A DNA stretch of 64,000 bases from Eumeta japonica (GCA_005406025.1 BGZK01000182.1:248001-312000), one strand, 5' to 3'; numbered from the stretch's first letter, positions 46,001 through 56,635 are shown. The notes: generated by a model from the letters alone, not told the origin. Translations and numbers: made by a program.

Positions 46001-46513
46001 TCTCGGTGCTGAAATACATAATAGAAAAAAATTAACTGAAGTTTAGCCCACTATCGAAATAGTTCTGAGAATTATCGCCACCACGCCTGTTACGGTTGCA
46101 TCTGCTGAAAGGAGTCTTTCGAGGCTTAAAATTATTAAAACATATTTGAGGAATTCGATGACACAGGATCTTCTTTCAGCCCTTGCTATTCATTCAATCG
46201 AAAATGACGTAGCTCATTCGCTAGATTATTGTGCTTTAATTAAAGATTTTAGTCTTAGTAAAAGCCGCAAACATCAATTTTAAAATTTATCATCTCTGTA
46301 TTTGTTAATTTTGTAAATATTTCAATGTAAATAAAATATTTTTAAACTCAAATTTTATTTAGTTGTATAATCTTAGCATTTCTCTTCAAACATAACGAAT
46401 ACTTACCCAACAACCGGACCTACTCTCGCATCACATAGGTACTTTTCTATAGAACAAAGGGCCTCGCAAAGACCTGCCACCCGAAGCCTCACAATGGGTA
46501 AAGCCGCCGCTGA
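43026..46513 (+). mobile_element. hAT-superfamily DNA transposon, 3.5 kb, near complete but inactive
   Basis: The left end CAGTGGCGGCCTTAGGGGGT and the inverse of the right end, CAGCGGCGGCTTTACCCATT, share a terminal repeat of about 14 bp (CAG-T/C-GGCGGC-C/T-TTA). GGGCCTCGC motifs lie near both ends (43063, 43085, 46461). A single transposase gene in the plus orientation fills the interior (43698-46283). No convincing 8-bp duplication is present: CCGTCGTG on the left and ATTCCCGA on the right differ. The right flank is one of the degenerate CCCGATT tracts. The size and gene order match full-length ZMYM1-like hAT elements. Confidence 0.9.
43698..46283 (+). pseudogene. ZMYM1-like hAT transposase, about 860 codons, multiply broken
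   Basis: The N-terminus from ATG 43698 is basic (KRKRAIKRKQ), then Ser-rich. A TTF-type zinc finger follows at about residues 140-235: NPQNYPGLWPITI, RRWIIYSQTKDAVYCFPCRI, then DWKHLGDYLKSHESSRQHED (CxxC plus HxxxxH). A DUF4371-like core reads RWRGILERLLAIVNFLASHN, YYSIIRDCTRDVS, GQRYDNGANMRGEKSGVQKR and LPCGSHSWNLILGDA. Then come KPLSETRWECRVSSVKAVKF and the dimerisation block PVTVASAERSLSRLKIIKTY with LLSALAIHSIEN, ending at TAA 46281-46283. Lesions: frameshift near 44328, frameshift near 44738 (about two extra bases), TAG 45198-45200, TAA 45675-45677, frameshift near 45920, TAA 46033-46035, frameshift near 46040. Outside these the protein is well preserved, so decay is moderate. The usual DCTPDVS reads DCTRDVS. 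Confidence 0.93.
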
Positions 46514-46575
46514 TTCCCGATTTTAGTCCCGGCTCCATTATCTGCCTCGATCCAGATCACGGTCCCGCTCTCAAA
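46514..46575. repeat. Degenerate CCCGATTT-type tract at the hAT right flank
   Basis: ATTCCCGATTTTAGTCCCGG, CTCCATTATCTGCCTCGATC and CAGATCACGGTCCCGCTCTC. The hAT element ends exactly where this tract begins. Confidence 0.5.
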
Positions 46576-46735
46576 TACTATGTAATTATTATGATTGGTA
46601 TATATATGTATTTTTCTATGGATAAGATGTTTGTGCTATCTTCTGTGCTGGAACTCCCCGACAGGTGGCGCCACAGTATAATAACTATTATACCGTTCAA
46701 CCGATCACCATAAAATTTGGCATGTATACACATAC

Positions 46736-46740
46736 ATATA

Positions 46741-46812
<72 letters not shown>
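46736..46812. repeat. (TA)n microsatellite
   Basis: Long AT/TA run with one TATT interruption near 46748. The Tyr/Ile-repeat frames on both strands are artefacts. Confidence 0.96.
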
Positions 46813-47011
46813 CTATAAATACTGAAAATACATTCTCCGTGCTTATAGAATATATATTCTATAAAAACTTCGATACCATTCAACTAATCATCCATAAAAA
46901 TTAATATACTGGCTGTAAAGTATAACAATTTTACTATAATCTGTAAATTTACTATAATAACTAAAAAAATTACTATAATAAAAAAAAATAATAATAAATA
47001 ATAATAAAGAC

Positions 47012-47130
47012 AAGAACGGGACCACGATCGGCATCGAGAATGAAAGAAATTGATATTGAGAGCAGGACCGGGATAAGTATCTAGAACGAGACAGGGATGT
47101 CAATCTTGATCAGGCGGAACCGGGGGCAAG
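47012..47130. repeat. Degenerate GAACGGGACC-type tract
   Basis: GACAAGAACGGGACCACGAT, CGGCATCGAGAATGAAAG, GAGCAGGACCGGGATAAG, CTAGAACGAGACAGGGATGT and GATCAGGCGGAACCGGGGGC. Purine-rich on the plus strand, 440 bp from the pyrimidine-rich tract at 46514, so the two face each other across an (AT)n run. Confidence 0.55.
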
Positions 47131-47880
47131 GGTAATAGATTTTACAATACTAAAACCATATATGAAATTTCTCTATCTTTTTGCAAAATACCATCTTGAT
47201 ATGTTGGTCTGTTTTACGTGAAAGAACGACGAACCGACAAACGCACTTTTGTATTTATTATCTTTGTTATACTAATACGAGGAAACTCATCCTCTGAATT
47301 ATATAATCGTAGCTTGATATTATTGAAGGTGTATACATTTTGTATTAACATACATAAGGCTTTTAACGAGCAAGCTAACTAAAGAACCACCACAGTATAG
47401 TGATCTTCGCCGCTTAGTTCACCACCAGCGGTACGTCATGAAAAGATTTACCGTCCTTGGCAGAAAACATGTTAGCAGAACATTTAACCGGTATGGAGTA
47501 AAAAGAATTTGTGTATTTTAATAGCGATATATATATATCAATGAAAGAAGATAAGTGTGAAAATTAGATTTATTTGTTGATGAGTTTGGTCGTCTTGACC
47601 ATGCGTTGCCAAGAAGACAGGCTGACGTAAAGCTTTGTACTGAACGAGAACAATTTCAGTCTTCTTGTCAGAGGGGCTCGCATTGTCGTGTTCTATACAG
47701 GAGACCCAGGTCAGGGGGTCATGAATCCAGTGACCCCCCCCCCCTCCTCGATCTGCCGCCGGAACAAAATCTTACATATTTTATTTGAAAACTTTATTTT
47801 TTATTATGTCGTTTTGGAAAGATTTAAATTTATTGAATATACTAAAGCAGGCCTACTTTTGAATGAAATTATTATTTCAA
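47131..47880. other. Spacer with C-run
   Basis: A CCCCCCCCCCCCCC-like run lies at about 47735-47750 (GTGACCCCCCCCCCCCTCCT). Frames of 60-107 codons (47606-48011) cross SINE sequence and match nothing. Confidence 0.4.
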
Positions 47881-47887
47881 TAAAAGC

Positions 47888-48125
47888 GGTAATGGCTCAG
47901 CGGTTAAGTGCTTTGCCTTCGAACGAGGAAATATCTGGTTGGATCCTGGTCACGGGCGAATTAACCAAAAACTTAAGTCAATATATCCACAGGCTGCATG
48001 CCTTAGTCTAGACAGCACGTTAAGCCGTCGGTCCCAGACATCGTCATCATACAGATGACGACGGCAAACAGCAACCCTCAAGCCGCAATGGATCAACATG
48101 GTACGCTCAAGGTCCACGCTACAAA
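47888..48125 (+). mobile_element. tRNA-derived SINE (+)
   Basis: Head GGTAATGGCTCAGCGGTTAA GTGC (box A) with a drifted box B (GGTTGGATCCTGGTCA). The body has CACGTTAAGCCGTCGGTCCC, ACAGATGACGACGGCAAACA and CCTCAAGCCGCAATGGATCA. The GTTAAGCCGTCGGTCC block matches the SINEs at 30.4, 58.0 and 62.4 kb. Confidence 0.75.
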
Positions 48126-48181
48126 ATGACCGGCAACGTCAAATTGAATTCTCATATATCGCGAAACCAACAAAACTTATA

Positions 48182-48574
48182 AGGCGTCGTTCACATATTA
48201 CGTTACGCACTGGAGGGGGGGTAGGACTTTGGACAGAACATTAATAACTGTGAAAAGGGGGGACCAGGGATTCTTTAAGAGTGACGTCACACTTGAAAGT
48301 AATAAATTCAAAAAATTTTTTTTTCATAGTATATTTATCGACGCAGTAGTGTTAGATATTTATTTAATATGTTTTATTTAATAATAATTATTTCAATAAA
48401 TTAAATAATAATCTATTTAAAAAACAGGTATAAATTTTTAATGATTTGTATTATACAACTGGCATATAGACTTAAAAAATGGGGGCTAATTGTATGTGTG
48501 ACATAATATTTGTAGGGGGGTTGAAAGTGTGACGGGGGAACGGGGGGTTGTGACGTAATATGTGAACGACCCCT
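48182..48574. mobile_element. MITE with ~24-bp terminal inverted repeats
   Basis: Left AGGCGTCGTTCACATATTAC GTTACGC and right inverse AGGGGTCGTTCACATATTAC GTCACAA agree over about 24 bp with two mismatches. G-rich runs lie just inside both ends (GGAGGGGGGG at left, GGGGGAACGGGGGG at right), and GTGACGTCACAC is near the left end. There is no ORF in its 393 bp. I recall this terminal wording from short DNA elements in arthropods, possibly of the PIF/Harbinger group; that assignment is not proven here. Confidence 0.88.
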
Positions 48575-50045
48575 ATGCACCATTCAGCTGAAGCACCATT
48601 ACCGCCACGCTTAACTTATTTTTGAATATCACGCCACTGAAGTATATATTAATTATTTTTCGTTGTCCTCGCTTTGTCCGTCTCTTTAATCACATAAGAA
48701 GCTACTCTAGAACTTTTACCGAGCTCTCTTATGTATTCTCTAATTCGTTGCATTTCGCTTCATTGCGCATATACCTTTTTCATATTCTGACACAGCACGA
48801 GGTTAAAATTACACCACTGACCTTTAGCTTTGTCACCGAAACTAAATTAATTTGATAAAACAATGCCCGCGGCGTCCGAAAACTACGCGACATATAGAAC
48901 GTGTTGCGTGGGTGGTGCGCTGTCCTGTCAAAATGGATCCAGGGCAGCGAAAATTTGTCCCGATTTGCTCCTGTCGCTGTATCAGAGCAACCAGTGGAAG
49001 TGCAAATGTGAAATCGTTCTAGAAATCATATATTATTTTTGGAATTTATATCAATTTTATGTTATTATCTGAGCGCTGATATGAGTGAAGCAAATTGCTT
49101 TAATCTAGTTAAGCATTGAATTTATTATATACTGACGCGTATTAAGACATCGACTATGTGCGAATCGGTCTGATTTGAAAAGTTTTACTAAAATCGCTTT
49201 GAAAAACAAACAGTATGGTTTTTCCTGTTTTTATAGAATATTTTTATATACAATCGAAACACGTTATCATTATCACACAGGCCTAGTAAAAAAATCAATC
49301 ATAATACGATTTCAAAATCAGCTATAATGATTTTTAATAAGGTCGTAGCCCTAGCGAAATTATTACTGAGATGATAGTCGTAGCGGTGGCACTTTTCTAC
49401 GGCTATTTTCGCTTTCTTGTAACATATCAGCGCCTTCGCTTTCTAATAAATAGTAATACTTATCTGTTAAGGGATAAGAAAGTTAAAATTTTAAAAAAAT
49501 ACAGCTTTACTGCATTAACTCGTGGCGATTCATTTGTTTTATTTCATCGCAAAGTGTCATAAATAATAACATTTTTGATAAGCAATATTTCAATATTTCA
49601 GGTACTGCATATAATATAATTTGTTTCCACCAAATATATTTTATAATGTCATCGCCTGACCACCTATGTTACATACCCGTCAATAAAATACTTATACGTT
49701 GAAATCGAACTAATGTTTTTTCTATTCCATGATAATACACGAGATTTTGTAGTATAAAAAAAAATAAACATACTTACGTATATAAACTTTGGTCTACTTT
49801 TAGATTTCGTAATCAAAAAAAAACTAACAATAAATTAATCTACAACGTCTTTTGTATCTAGACAGCAATTTCTTTTTAATACTTTACATTATCTTTTGTA
49901 CGTGGTAACTGTGTACTCAAATTGGTAGGTAGGTATACCATAATATCTGCAGGTATAACATGCATGCAACTCGAGGCGCTGAAATCTACCGAACTAAAAA
50001 TATCTATTCATACAAATAATATTTAAATTGACTCCACGTTTCTGC
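48575..50045. other. Spacer without supported genes
   Basis: A GC-raised 48865-49015 segment carries a 69-codon plus frame (48863-49072) with four Cys near its middle; not recognised. AT-rich elsewhere. Confidence 0.4.
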
Positions 50046-50809
50046 TATATAGTAGGAGATCCGGCCATAGAATGACCTTCACCCATCGTATTACGGGATG
50101 AAAATGATTTTTTTATAAAATTAAATATGTTAAAAAATTAATTTACAGGAGGTTGTCTGAAAAATTTGGTGCAAAATGTAATTAATTAATAATAAAAAAA
50201 TGATTTTTTTAAAACATTACACTCATTCCCTTACGCAAAAAACTGTATACTAATCGAAAGTATGTAGCTCATAGAATATGCAAACGCTGGGTTGACTTTT
50301 TTTTTCCGGTGCAATTATCAGGTAGGCAGGTATATACAGGTAAATCGATACTAGTAATTTGCAACGATCCAGTTACGCGATAAACCTTAATATCAAAATA
50401 AAGATAATTTTATTTTGAATAAATGAATGACTTAAGGTTGGCTGTAAAAAATTGGTGCTAAGTCCCGGTTGTCGATTTTTAAAAAGCGATATATTCGTGC
50501 GGTTGAATACGTGCGAAAGAGAGGTCCGAGGAACGTGTCCAGTGCGATAGAAAAGGATGCAGCATTGCAGCTGCTGTTTTATTTCCGATGAATCAGACCT
50601 TGAATAAAGTAAATTAATTAAAAAAAATTTTTAATCAAAATAATGTATTTATAATAAAATAAAATTTTTGTACAAAAACTTTGCACCAAATTTTTCAGAC
50701 AACCTCCTGTAAATTAATTTTTTAACATATTTAATTTTATAAAAAAATCATTTTCATCCCGTAATACGATGGGTGAAGGTCATTCTATGGCCGGATCTCC
50801 TACTATATA
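50046..50809. mobile_element. MITE-like element with 130-bp identical terminal inverted repeats
   Basis: 50046-50175 and 50680-50809 are exact inverse complements over 130 bp, starting TATATAGTAGGAGATCCGGC and reaching GTCTGAAAAATTTGGTGCAA A. The 504-bp interior has no long ORF. The leading TATA would be consistent with a TA or TATA target duplication counted within the repeat, as for Tc1/mariner-type elements, but the boundary cannot be fixed from one copy. Identity of the arms suggests recent insertion or gene conversion. The right side abuts a mariner relic. Confidence 0.95.
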
Positions 50810-50834
50810 CTTTTTTCGTTCGAATAAACCAGTT

Positions 50835-51250
50835 TCTACTATATTCCTTCCCTCCGTTGAGGTCTCGGAAGCGTGTTCTTCACACACTTCGACGGCCCCC
50901 TCTAATGACGCGCCAGTTCCACATTTTCAGCCTTCAAAAGTCGTCATCTTGTGAGAGCTGGCGCCGTCGTGGTGTAGGATGATGCAGATCTTAATTTCGG
51001 TTATTTTTAACGAGTTCTTTAATATTCTCCCGAGAGAGCAAATGTCCATATACCGATCTGCGTCAAACGTGTGGCAATATTTCAAAGCACTAGTAGCTAC
51101 GGGTCCGGGTGTTTTATATCGCGTTATGAAAATTGAATGATTTTTAGAAACTAATAAGTTCAAATCACATCGATGAATATTATAGTGGAAAGTTTTGAGG
51201 ATAGCCTGCAGGGTCAACCGTTTAACGATTTTTCTAATACGCAATCATAA
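50835..51250 (-). pseudogene. Mariner transposase relic, SETMAR-like family (-)
   Basis: A minus frame (51244-50927) contains ICSLGRILKNSLKITEIKIC followed by IILHHDGASSHKMTTFEG and a stop. Relatives read CLPEVFEEIRKNNKRRRIIL then HHDNASSHTA...FLEGQ. HHDN has become HHDG. The upstream half and the third Asp region are missing or unrecognisable. The adjacent 130-bp-TIR element begins about 25 bp further, so it may have inserted into or beside this relic. Confidence 0.7.
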
Positions 51251-51632
51251 TTTTGGAAACTTTCCCCTCGCGCGCCGGTTTGTTTGAATTCTGTTAATTT
51301 TCAAAAGCTCAAATAGTCGACTGCTGTACCTCGAGTCGTGACTACAAATTCTGATGCAGTGTTATAGTCATAACTACAACATACTACACATGCGCACGCA
51401 CACATTCATACAATTATGTAGATTTTTTTTGCGATTGGAATATGGTGTGTTGAAATCACATAAAGCTTGTCATTTGGGCAATCATATATTCTTACAAGAT
51501 CGGTCAAACCGTTTGTAATTATAAAAGGACATGCAAACGCGCAAATAAACATTTCAAAAATGGTGGAATTGGAACCGGTGAGACAAATATTTATCACAAA
51601 ATTTGACATTAGAATACATTTGTACATATATA

Positions 51633-51639
<7 letters not shown>
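51251..51639. other. Spacer
   Basis: No features recognised. Confidence 0.45.
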
Positions 51640-51667
<28 letters not shown>

Positions 51668-51690
51668 TTGTTGTGTGTATATAAATAATT
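51640..51690. repeat. (GT)n microsatellite
   Basis: About 14 GT repeats, then TTTGTTGTGTGTATATAAAT. Confidence 0.95.
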
Positions 51691-51767
51691 ATTTTTGAAA
51701 ATGCGCATGAACAGTCTTTCCTCGCGGCAAATGACCATATTACCGCGATAACCTTGAAAGACACTAA

Positions 51768-51795
51768 ACAAAGCTCGGTTGCCCAGATACTCCAT
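51768..51795. repeat. Possible Helitron-like 3' end motif, copy 1
   Basis: CTAAACAAAGCTCGGTTGCC followed by CAGATACT. The second copy, at 61412-61440, is GAGCCGAGCAAAGCCCGGTT GCCTATATACT, with a CCGAGC/GCCCGG hairpin. I recall a GCCGAGCAAAGCTCGGTCGC-type 3' hairpin from lepidopteran elements. The stem is damaged in this copy. Confidence 0.35.
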
Positions 51796-51799
51796 CGTA

Positions 51800-53330
51800 A
51801 TGCAGACAAGCTATTTTATACTAACGCCACTTATGTAAGGTTATACGCGATAAACGGCAGTTAATTTAATGTGACATTATAATATAGGCGATTTATTTTT
51901 CCAATAAAGGTCCATTGTTTTTTTATAAATAATTCATCGTTTTTCGAATACCGAAAATGATATTATGACAAACATTCTGAATTCAACAGATATGTACATA
52001 TATAAAATAATTCCATCTTTTTGAATGCGTATATATTAATGTGACGACACGGCAAGTAGGCATCGTAACAAAGACGTACGTGCCCGTTCGAAGCCTGGTC
52101 CTTTACTGACGCCAAATCCACCGATTGGTGCAACTAGAATCGAACCTTTTTAAACGTTTTGGAAATTCTCTCTATTTATATAACTCGATATACTAACTGA
52201 CTTTATGCAATGTATAGTTAATCACTGTACAATTATCAGTACTTCTTTTAACTACTTAAAGGAAATTAGTATGGCTCATCGTGTCGTACCTTATTCATTC
52301 TGAACAGGTCTCGCTAAGAGCTTTACAGCTTTTATACGTGAGCTGCTATATTGGACTTCAATTTTCACTGCTCTCCACATATTTGTCTGGGCAACGGTCT
52401 TCAAGGAATGTGCAACAAAATGTTGGTACAATACAATGTTGGTAACTTTTGTAGAGAATACATTTTCTCTAACTACGCTTGGAAAGCTTCCAGAAAAAGC
52501 GTCCGATAAAAGTGATTCGCGGCGTATTTGTACGTCGTAAAATAAATATTCATACAGATAAAAATGTGGTTGATGGGCAATAAAGATAATATAGTTCTTA
52601 TAGCTAAAGATAGATCAGATACAACATGCGGATATAAGACAATCGAACACGCTAGTGTTAAAAAACTTTGTTTGTCTTAACGGCCGATTTATTTGACCGT
52701 AACTTCTTTAAGAGTTCGGCATCTGTCAATCCTTCCTAATTAATAATCAATACAATGAACAAGGATTCGTAATGGAAGAACACATTTGAGAGACAGCAGT
52801 TATTGCACGTTGCAAGCTACTGCATGTTGCAGGCGAAATCCAAGTTATCCATTTCTACGAAGCAACACCTTGCACTTTGGAACATAAGTCGATATCTAAC
52901 CATTGAAAATTCATTTACTACACGAAAAATGTTTACACGTGCAAAGATGTAGCATATATTCACATTGAATTATTAAGACTCGAGAGCATAGGCGATATGT
53001 ATGTGTTAGCTAATTTATAAAATATATGGAACTTATTTAAAAGAAATAACTTTCACACTCAGCTGAGGCGCCATCTGATGCAAATCATACTGAAATATCG
53101 ATGAACAGATGGTCGAGTATAAGCGTTCGATTTTCTATTCTAACTTCAGTGTAATTGGAGGTACTAAGTATAATAATTTGTTTTAGTGACAAATGCAAAT
53201 ACATGAGGAGACATACACGATACTTAAGTTTTCCAAAACATATAAAGTACTTAAGTTATACTTAGCTTGCGTAAGACCTAGGTTTTAGTGCTTGCTACCT
53301 CTTTATATAAGGTTCGTTTCTTAAAATCGA
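51800..53330. other. Spacer without supported features
   Basis: No ORF of note, tandem array or TIR recognised. A moderately GC segment at 52040-52150 is not identifiable. Confidence 0.45.
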
Positions 53331-53333
53331 ACT

Positions 53334-53394
53334 TAATATAAATTAATATGCACAAAACGTAATAGATACGTTTTATGAATATTAATTTATATTA
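53334..53394. repeat. Inverted repeat with ~28-bp arms
   Basis: TAATATAAATTAATATGCAC plus AAAACGTA pairs with the inverse of TACGTTTTATGAATATTAAT plus TTATATTA, with three mismatches and a short loop. Confidence 0.85.
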
Positions 53395-53454
53395 CGTTAC
53401 GTTACAAACATTTAAATAAAACCTCTTGATAGGTGACATGTGTTTTTAATAGCA

Positions 53455-53790
53455 CGTTCGACAGACAAACGAGCAGGCTAACGATCAGAAAGTGGATAAT
53501 CCCTGCCGCTCATGGACACTCGAAACTCCAGAGGAGTCACCTGTACGTTTCCGGCCCCTTGGCTAGGATGAGGTTATCTTAAGAAGGGTAATCGAGGGAG
53601 AGGGAGGGAGGTTATGGCCGCAGAAGGGCGAGTCGACCATCGGAATTTTCATTCACTAGACGAAACGCAACAACGAAAGCTGCTACTTCACTTCAATAGT
53701 ATGTGAGAGTCTACACTACATCGGTGAAATACTACTATTTCACCGGTCGTGCCAGCCCTTTTCTGTGCTTCAGCCAAGTTGGGCACAGTC
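53455..53790 (+). repeat. Dispersed repeat family D, copy 3 (+), longest copy
   Basis: Contains CCGCTCATGGACACTCGAAA, CTCCAGAGGAGTCACCTGTA, GGCCCCTTGGCTAGGATGAG, GAGGGAGAGGGAGGGAGG, CGAGTCGACCATCGGAATTT, CACTAGACGAAACGCAACAA, CGAAAGCTGCTACTTCACTT and CTGTGCTTCAGCC. A local ~17-bp repeat (ATCGGTGAAATACTACTATT TCACCGGT) forms a small inverted pair. No coding frame is shared among the copies. Confidence 0.78.
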
Positions 53791-55427
53791 ACAACAACTA
53801 CTGGAATCTGAAACTACTAAAAAAGTTGACAACACTCCAAGAATGTGTGACTTGAAAAAATATCAGCATCAATAAATATTTATTGACTTTATTATGTACT
53901 AAGTTTATACAACTCAAGCGTTTTGTGCGATAATTGGTTAACTTATTACAGCAGCAATAATAAATAGACGTGTAAACGCGAGACGGTAACTTGTCGTAGC
54001 GTGAAGATATCGTCAGCAAAGTTAGTTTAATGGACGATTCCGCGAGTACGCGACTCGAATGACAAAAAGCTTCAGAGGCGGCGCATTTAGTTGGCGCTAC
54101 GTGTCGCCGTAGCCGCTACGCGCGTAGCATCTCGTAGAGCTCGCCTTACAGCGATCGATCTTGATTAATGCGATGTATAACTTTGTCGCTATAACTTTTG
54201 AACTTACGAGACTGCACGAAACTTAATTGCTTGTAATTAAAACTTGTACAACTGGAGATGTGTATTGTTAATGTGTCCGACGGTCTGTGATTTATTGAAT
54301 ATACATATATGTAATCGATGTTAGTCTGTCTGTTATTTGTTGTATATATTTAACCGATGTTAATCTGTGTCTCTTATTTCGAACATATTCTTGCAAAGAT
54401 CTGTCAAATAATTTTAGCGGTTTCCGGTGACGCAACTCACTATTAATGTAAAACTGTTATTTGCATGACTAACATTAAAAATCGATTGCCAATGGAAAAA
54501 CTTTAAAAGCAGTCTAAGCTGTTTACGCTGATTTTAGTACTTTTTTTTTATTTGCCACAATGGTCTTTACAAACCTTGACAGAGTTCAGTTAACAAATAA
54601 GAAATTTGATACAATTTTTGAAGTGAAACTTCTAATGCGACTTCCTGGTTGCGTTAAACGTTTAACGCTACCATGGTGGGGGTGTAAAAGCACTGTTGCG
54701 TTAAACGTTCAACGTTCCTAAGGAGAGGGAATAGAAAGAGGCTGAGCGAGAGTGAATGCGTGGCACTCGAACGCATGCGCGTAGTGTACCTGTTACAGGC
54801 AAGCGCGAGCGTTAACAACGAGTAGCGTCCAATATTCCAATAGATTTGGATATATCTCTACTCGAAAATGATAACTAAAAGATGCGATTAATTGTGAATT
54901 GTAAGCAATGTTAATAAAGTTTGTCTTATAGAAACAATATGAGTTCACTAAAAATCAATTTCTACCCCTTCCTATTTTCATTTCCACATTACGAAGTTTC
55001 ACTTCTTCCGCGCGGAGGGACCCCACGCACTATCTTTTTTTTATTATCTGTCATACGTTAAACTTGCATCATTTTTGTTCTACTTTTTTGTTGTGTATTG
55101 CATATATTTATCGTATTAAATCAGTAATCGTTCGTTATGTTTTATAGAAAATGTTAATCATAAAGTATTTTAAAGCCGACTGTAACAAGTGCGTAAAATT
55201 GCTCTTCGAGGAATCGTACGATTTGATAGATAGAAGATTATGAGATTTTAACAAAGGAACTAAACTACAAATTACTATCAGACATCTTAATCTCCATTAA
55301 CGGGTTCGACTTTGAAAGTGTCTCTATTATTTACTTCAATTCCTCATGAATCACTTATTATTTTTCTGATCTCAGTAACCTTCGGCATCTATTGTTGTGC
55401 TTTATTATTGTTTTTTGTTTGTTTATT

Positions 55428-55430
<3 letters not shown>
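53791..55430. other. Spacer with GC-raised blocks at 54.03-54.17 and 54.65-54.83 kb
   Basis: 54085-54165 reads GGCGCTACGTGTCGCCGTAG, CCGCTACGCGCGTAGCATCT; GTAGC/GCTAC repeats make it strongly self-complementary. 54640-54830 contains a perfect palindrome and its imperfect repeat (separate entry). No ORF is supported. Confidence 0.4.
54651..54715. repeat. Duplicated GCGTTAAACGTTTAACGC palindrome
   Basis: GCGTTAAACGTTTAACGC at 54651-54668 is a perfect 18-bp palindrome. GCGTTAAACGTTCAACG at 54699-54715 is a near copy 48 bp away. Paired palindromes of this kind may be binding sites for a dimeric factor; that is conjecture. Confidence 0.6.

Positions 55431-55431
<1 letters not shown>

Positions 55432-55481
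<50 letters not shown>
55432..55481. repeat. (TA)n microsatellite
   Basis: About 24 TA repeats. Confidence 0.96.
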
Positions 55482-55483
<2 letters not shown>

Positions 55484-55599
55484 CTTGAGTACTTTGTTAT
55501 GTAGCCATGAACATGTGATGTTAATTTCTTTAAATAATGCAAAAGTTCACAGGCTTGCCTATTTACTTACGTATAATATAAGGTCATAAAAAAAAAATT

Positions 55600-56635
55600 T
55601 TTTCCTATTTTGAATACAAATTAAAAATAATTTTTCATCATATTGTTTTAATATTGAGTTACAATATATGTATATGCCATTTTGTTCAATAACCTGTTGC
55701 TATTTTGTAGGTAGTAACATAAACCCATTGCTGTAGAAACTTTGGGACTTCTGATCAAAAAACTACAACAAGTAGTTTTTGCAGTCCTCTTTTGAGGTTA
55801 ACCTAATTAGTGCTACGTAGTCCTAAAGAATTCCGAAGAGACAAAAACCGGTGAAAATCTGAAGGTGCAAGGTCAGAGCTATATGGTAGACGCTTTAACT
55901 CTTCTCAATCAAACTTCTTAATATTTGCTGAGTGGCTAAAGATGTGTACGGTCTGGCGTTATCATGATGAAAAGCACACCCTTTTTAATGATCGATTTCG
56001 GCCATACTTCTTAATTGAATCTAATCAATTGTTGGTGGTAGACATCTAAATCGATGCTTTTGCTTGGCGGTAAAAGTTTATAATGAATACTACCTTTCCA
56101 ATCTCACGATACACATAACATCAGCTTATTGCGAGTTAATCCGGGTTTCGCTATAATCTGTCGATCTTGCTTACCTTTTGACCATTTTTTTTGCACGTTT
56201 TTGTCATTTTTAATCCCTTTTTCGTTATCATTGATCATCGTTTTCAAAAACGATTCGTTTTCATTACATTTCAATAGAGATTCGCAAATGATTACACAAT
56301 TCATTAGATTTCTTTCAGTGAGCTTGTGTGGGACCCAAGTATTGAGCTTTTTTGTATATCCAGCTTTTTTCAAACGGGTCAAAACTGTTTTGTAGTCCAT
56401 CCCCAGCTCTTCAGTTACGTCATAAGAACCAATATGCCGGTCTTGCTCTGCTTTTACTAAACTGGCATCGACTTTATCCATAACAGGTCGGCCACAGCGA
56501 GGTTCATCTTTGACACCAAAATTATCGGACTAAAAACGCTTGAACTAATTAGTAGCACAAAACTTTGTGCTACTCTTGCCGACACTGCATCAGGTCCATA
56601 AGCGTTACAATTTTTTTTAGCTTCTTGTTTTGCAT
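55600..56635 (-). pseudogene. Mariner transposase, near full length, inactive (-)
   Basis: From ATG at 56633-56635 the minus strand reads MQNKKLKKIVTLMDLM, then frame changes, GVKDEPRCGRPVMDKVDA, DVTEELGMDYKTVLTRLKKA, TWVPHKLTERNLMNCVIICE, SLLKCNENESFLKTM. The first catalytic region is INDNEKGIK where ITGDEKWIK is usual: the Asp is Asn. The second region HHDNARPYTSLATQQ is kept (about 55975). The third, PYSSDLAPSDFHRF, is kept in another frame (about 55890). The C-terminus reads RLTSKEDCKNYLL, FFDQKSQSFYSNG and QQVIEQNGIYI (about 55665). About 345 codons would make a full protein, the usual mariner size. It has several stops and frameshifts. Flanking terminal repeats were not certain. It belongs to a different mariner group from the 2.9-kb relic. 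Confidence 0.9.

Noticed and set aside
43018..46521. 8-bp target duplication for the 3.5-kb hAT element
   Set aside because: CCGTCGTG and ATTCCCGA do not match, and shifting the ends by one or two bases does not help.
46578..46904. Tyr/Ile-rich frames on both strands
   Set aside because: They are translations of a (TA)n microsatellite.
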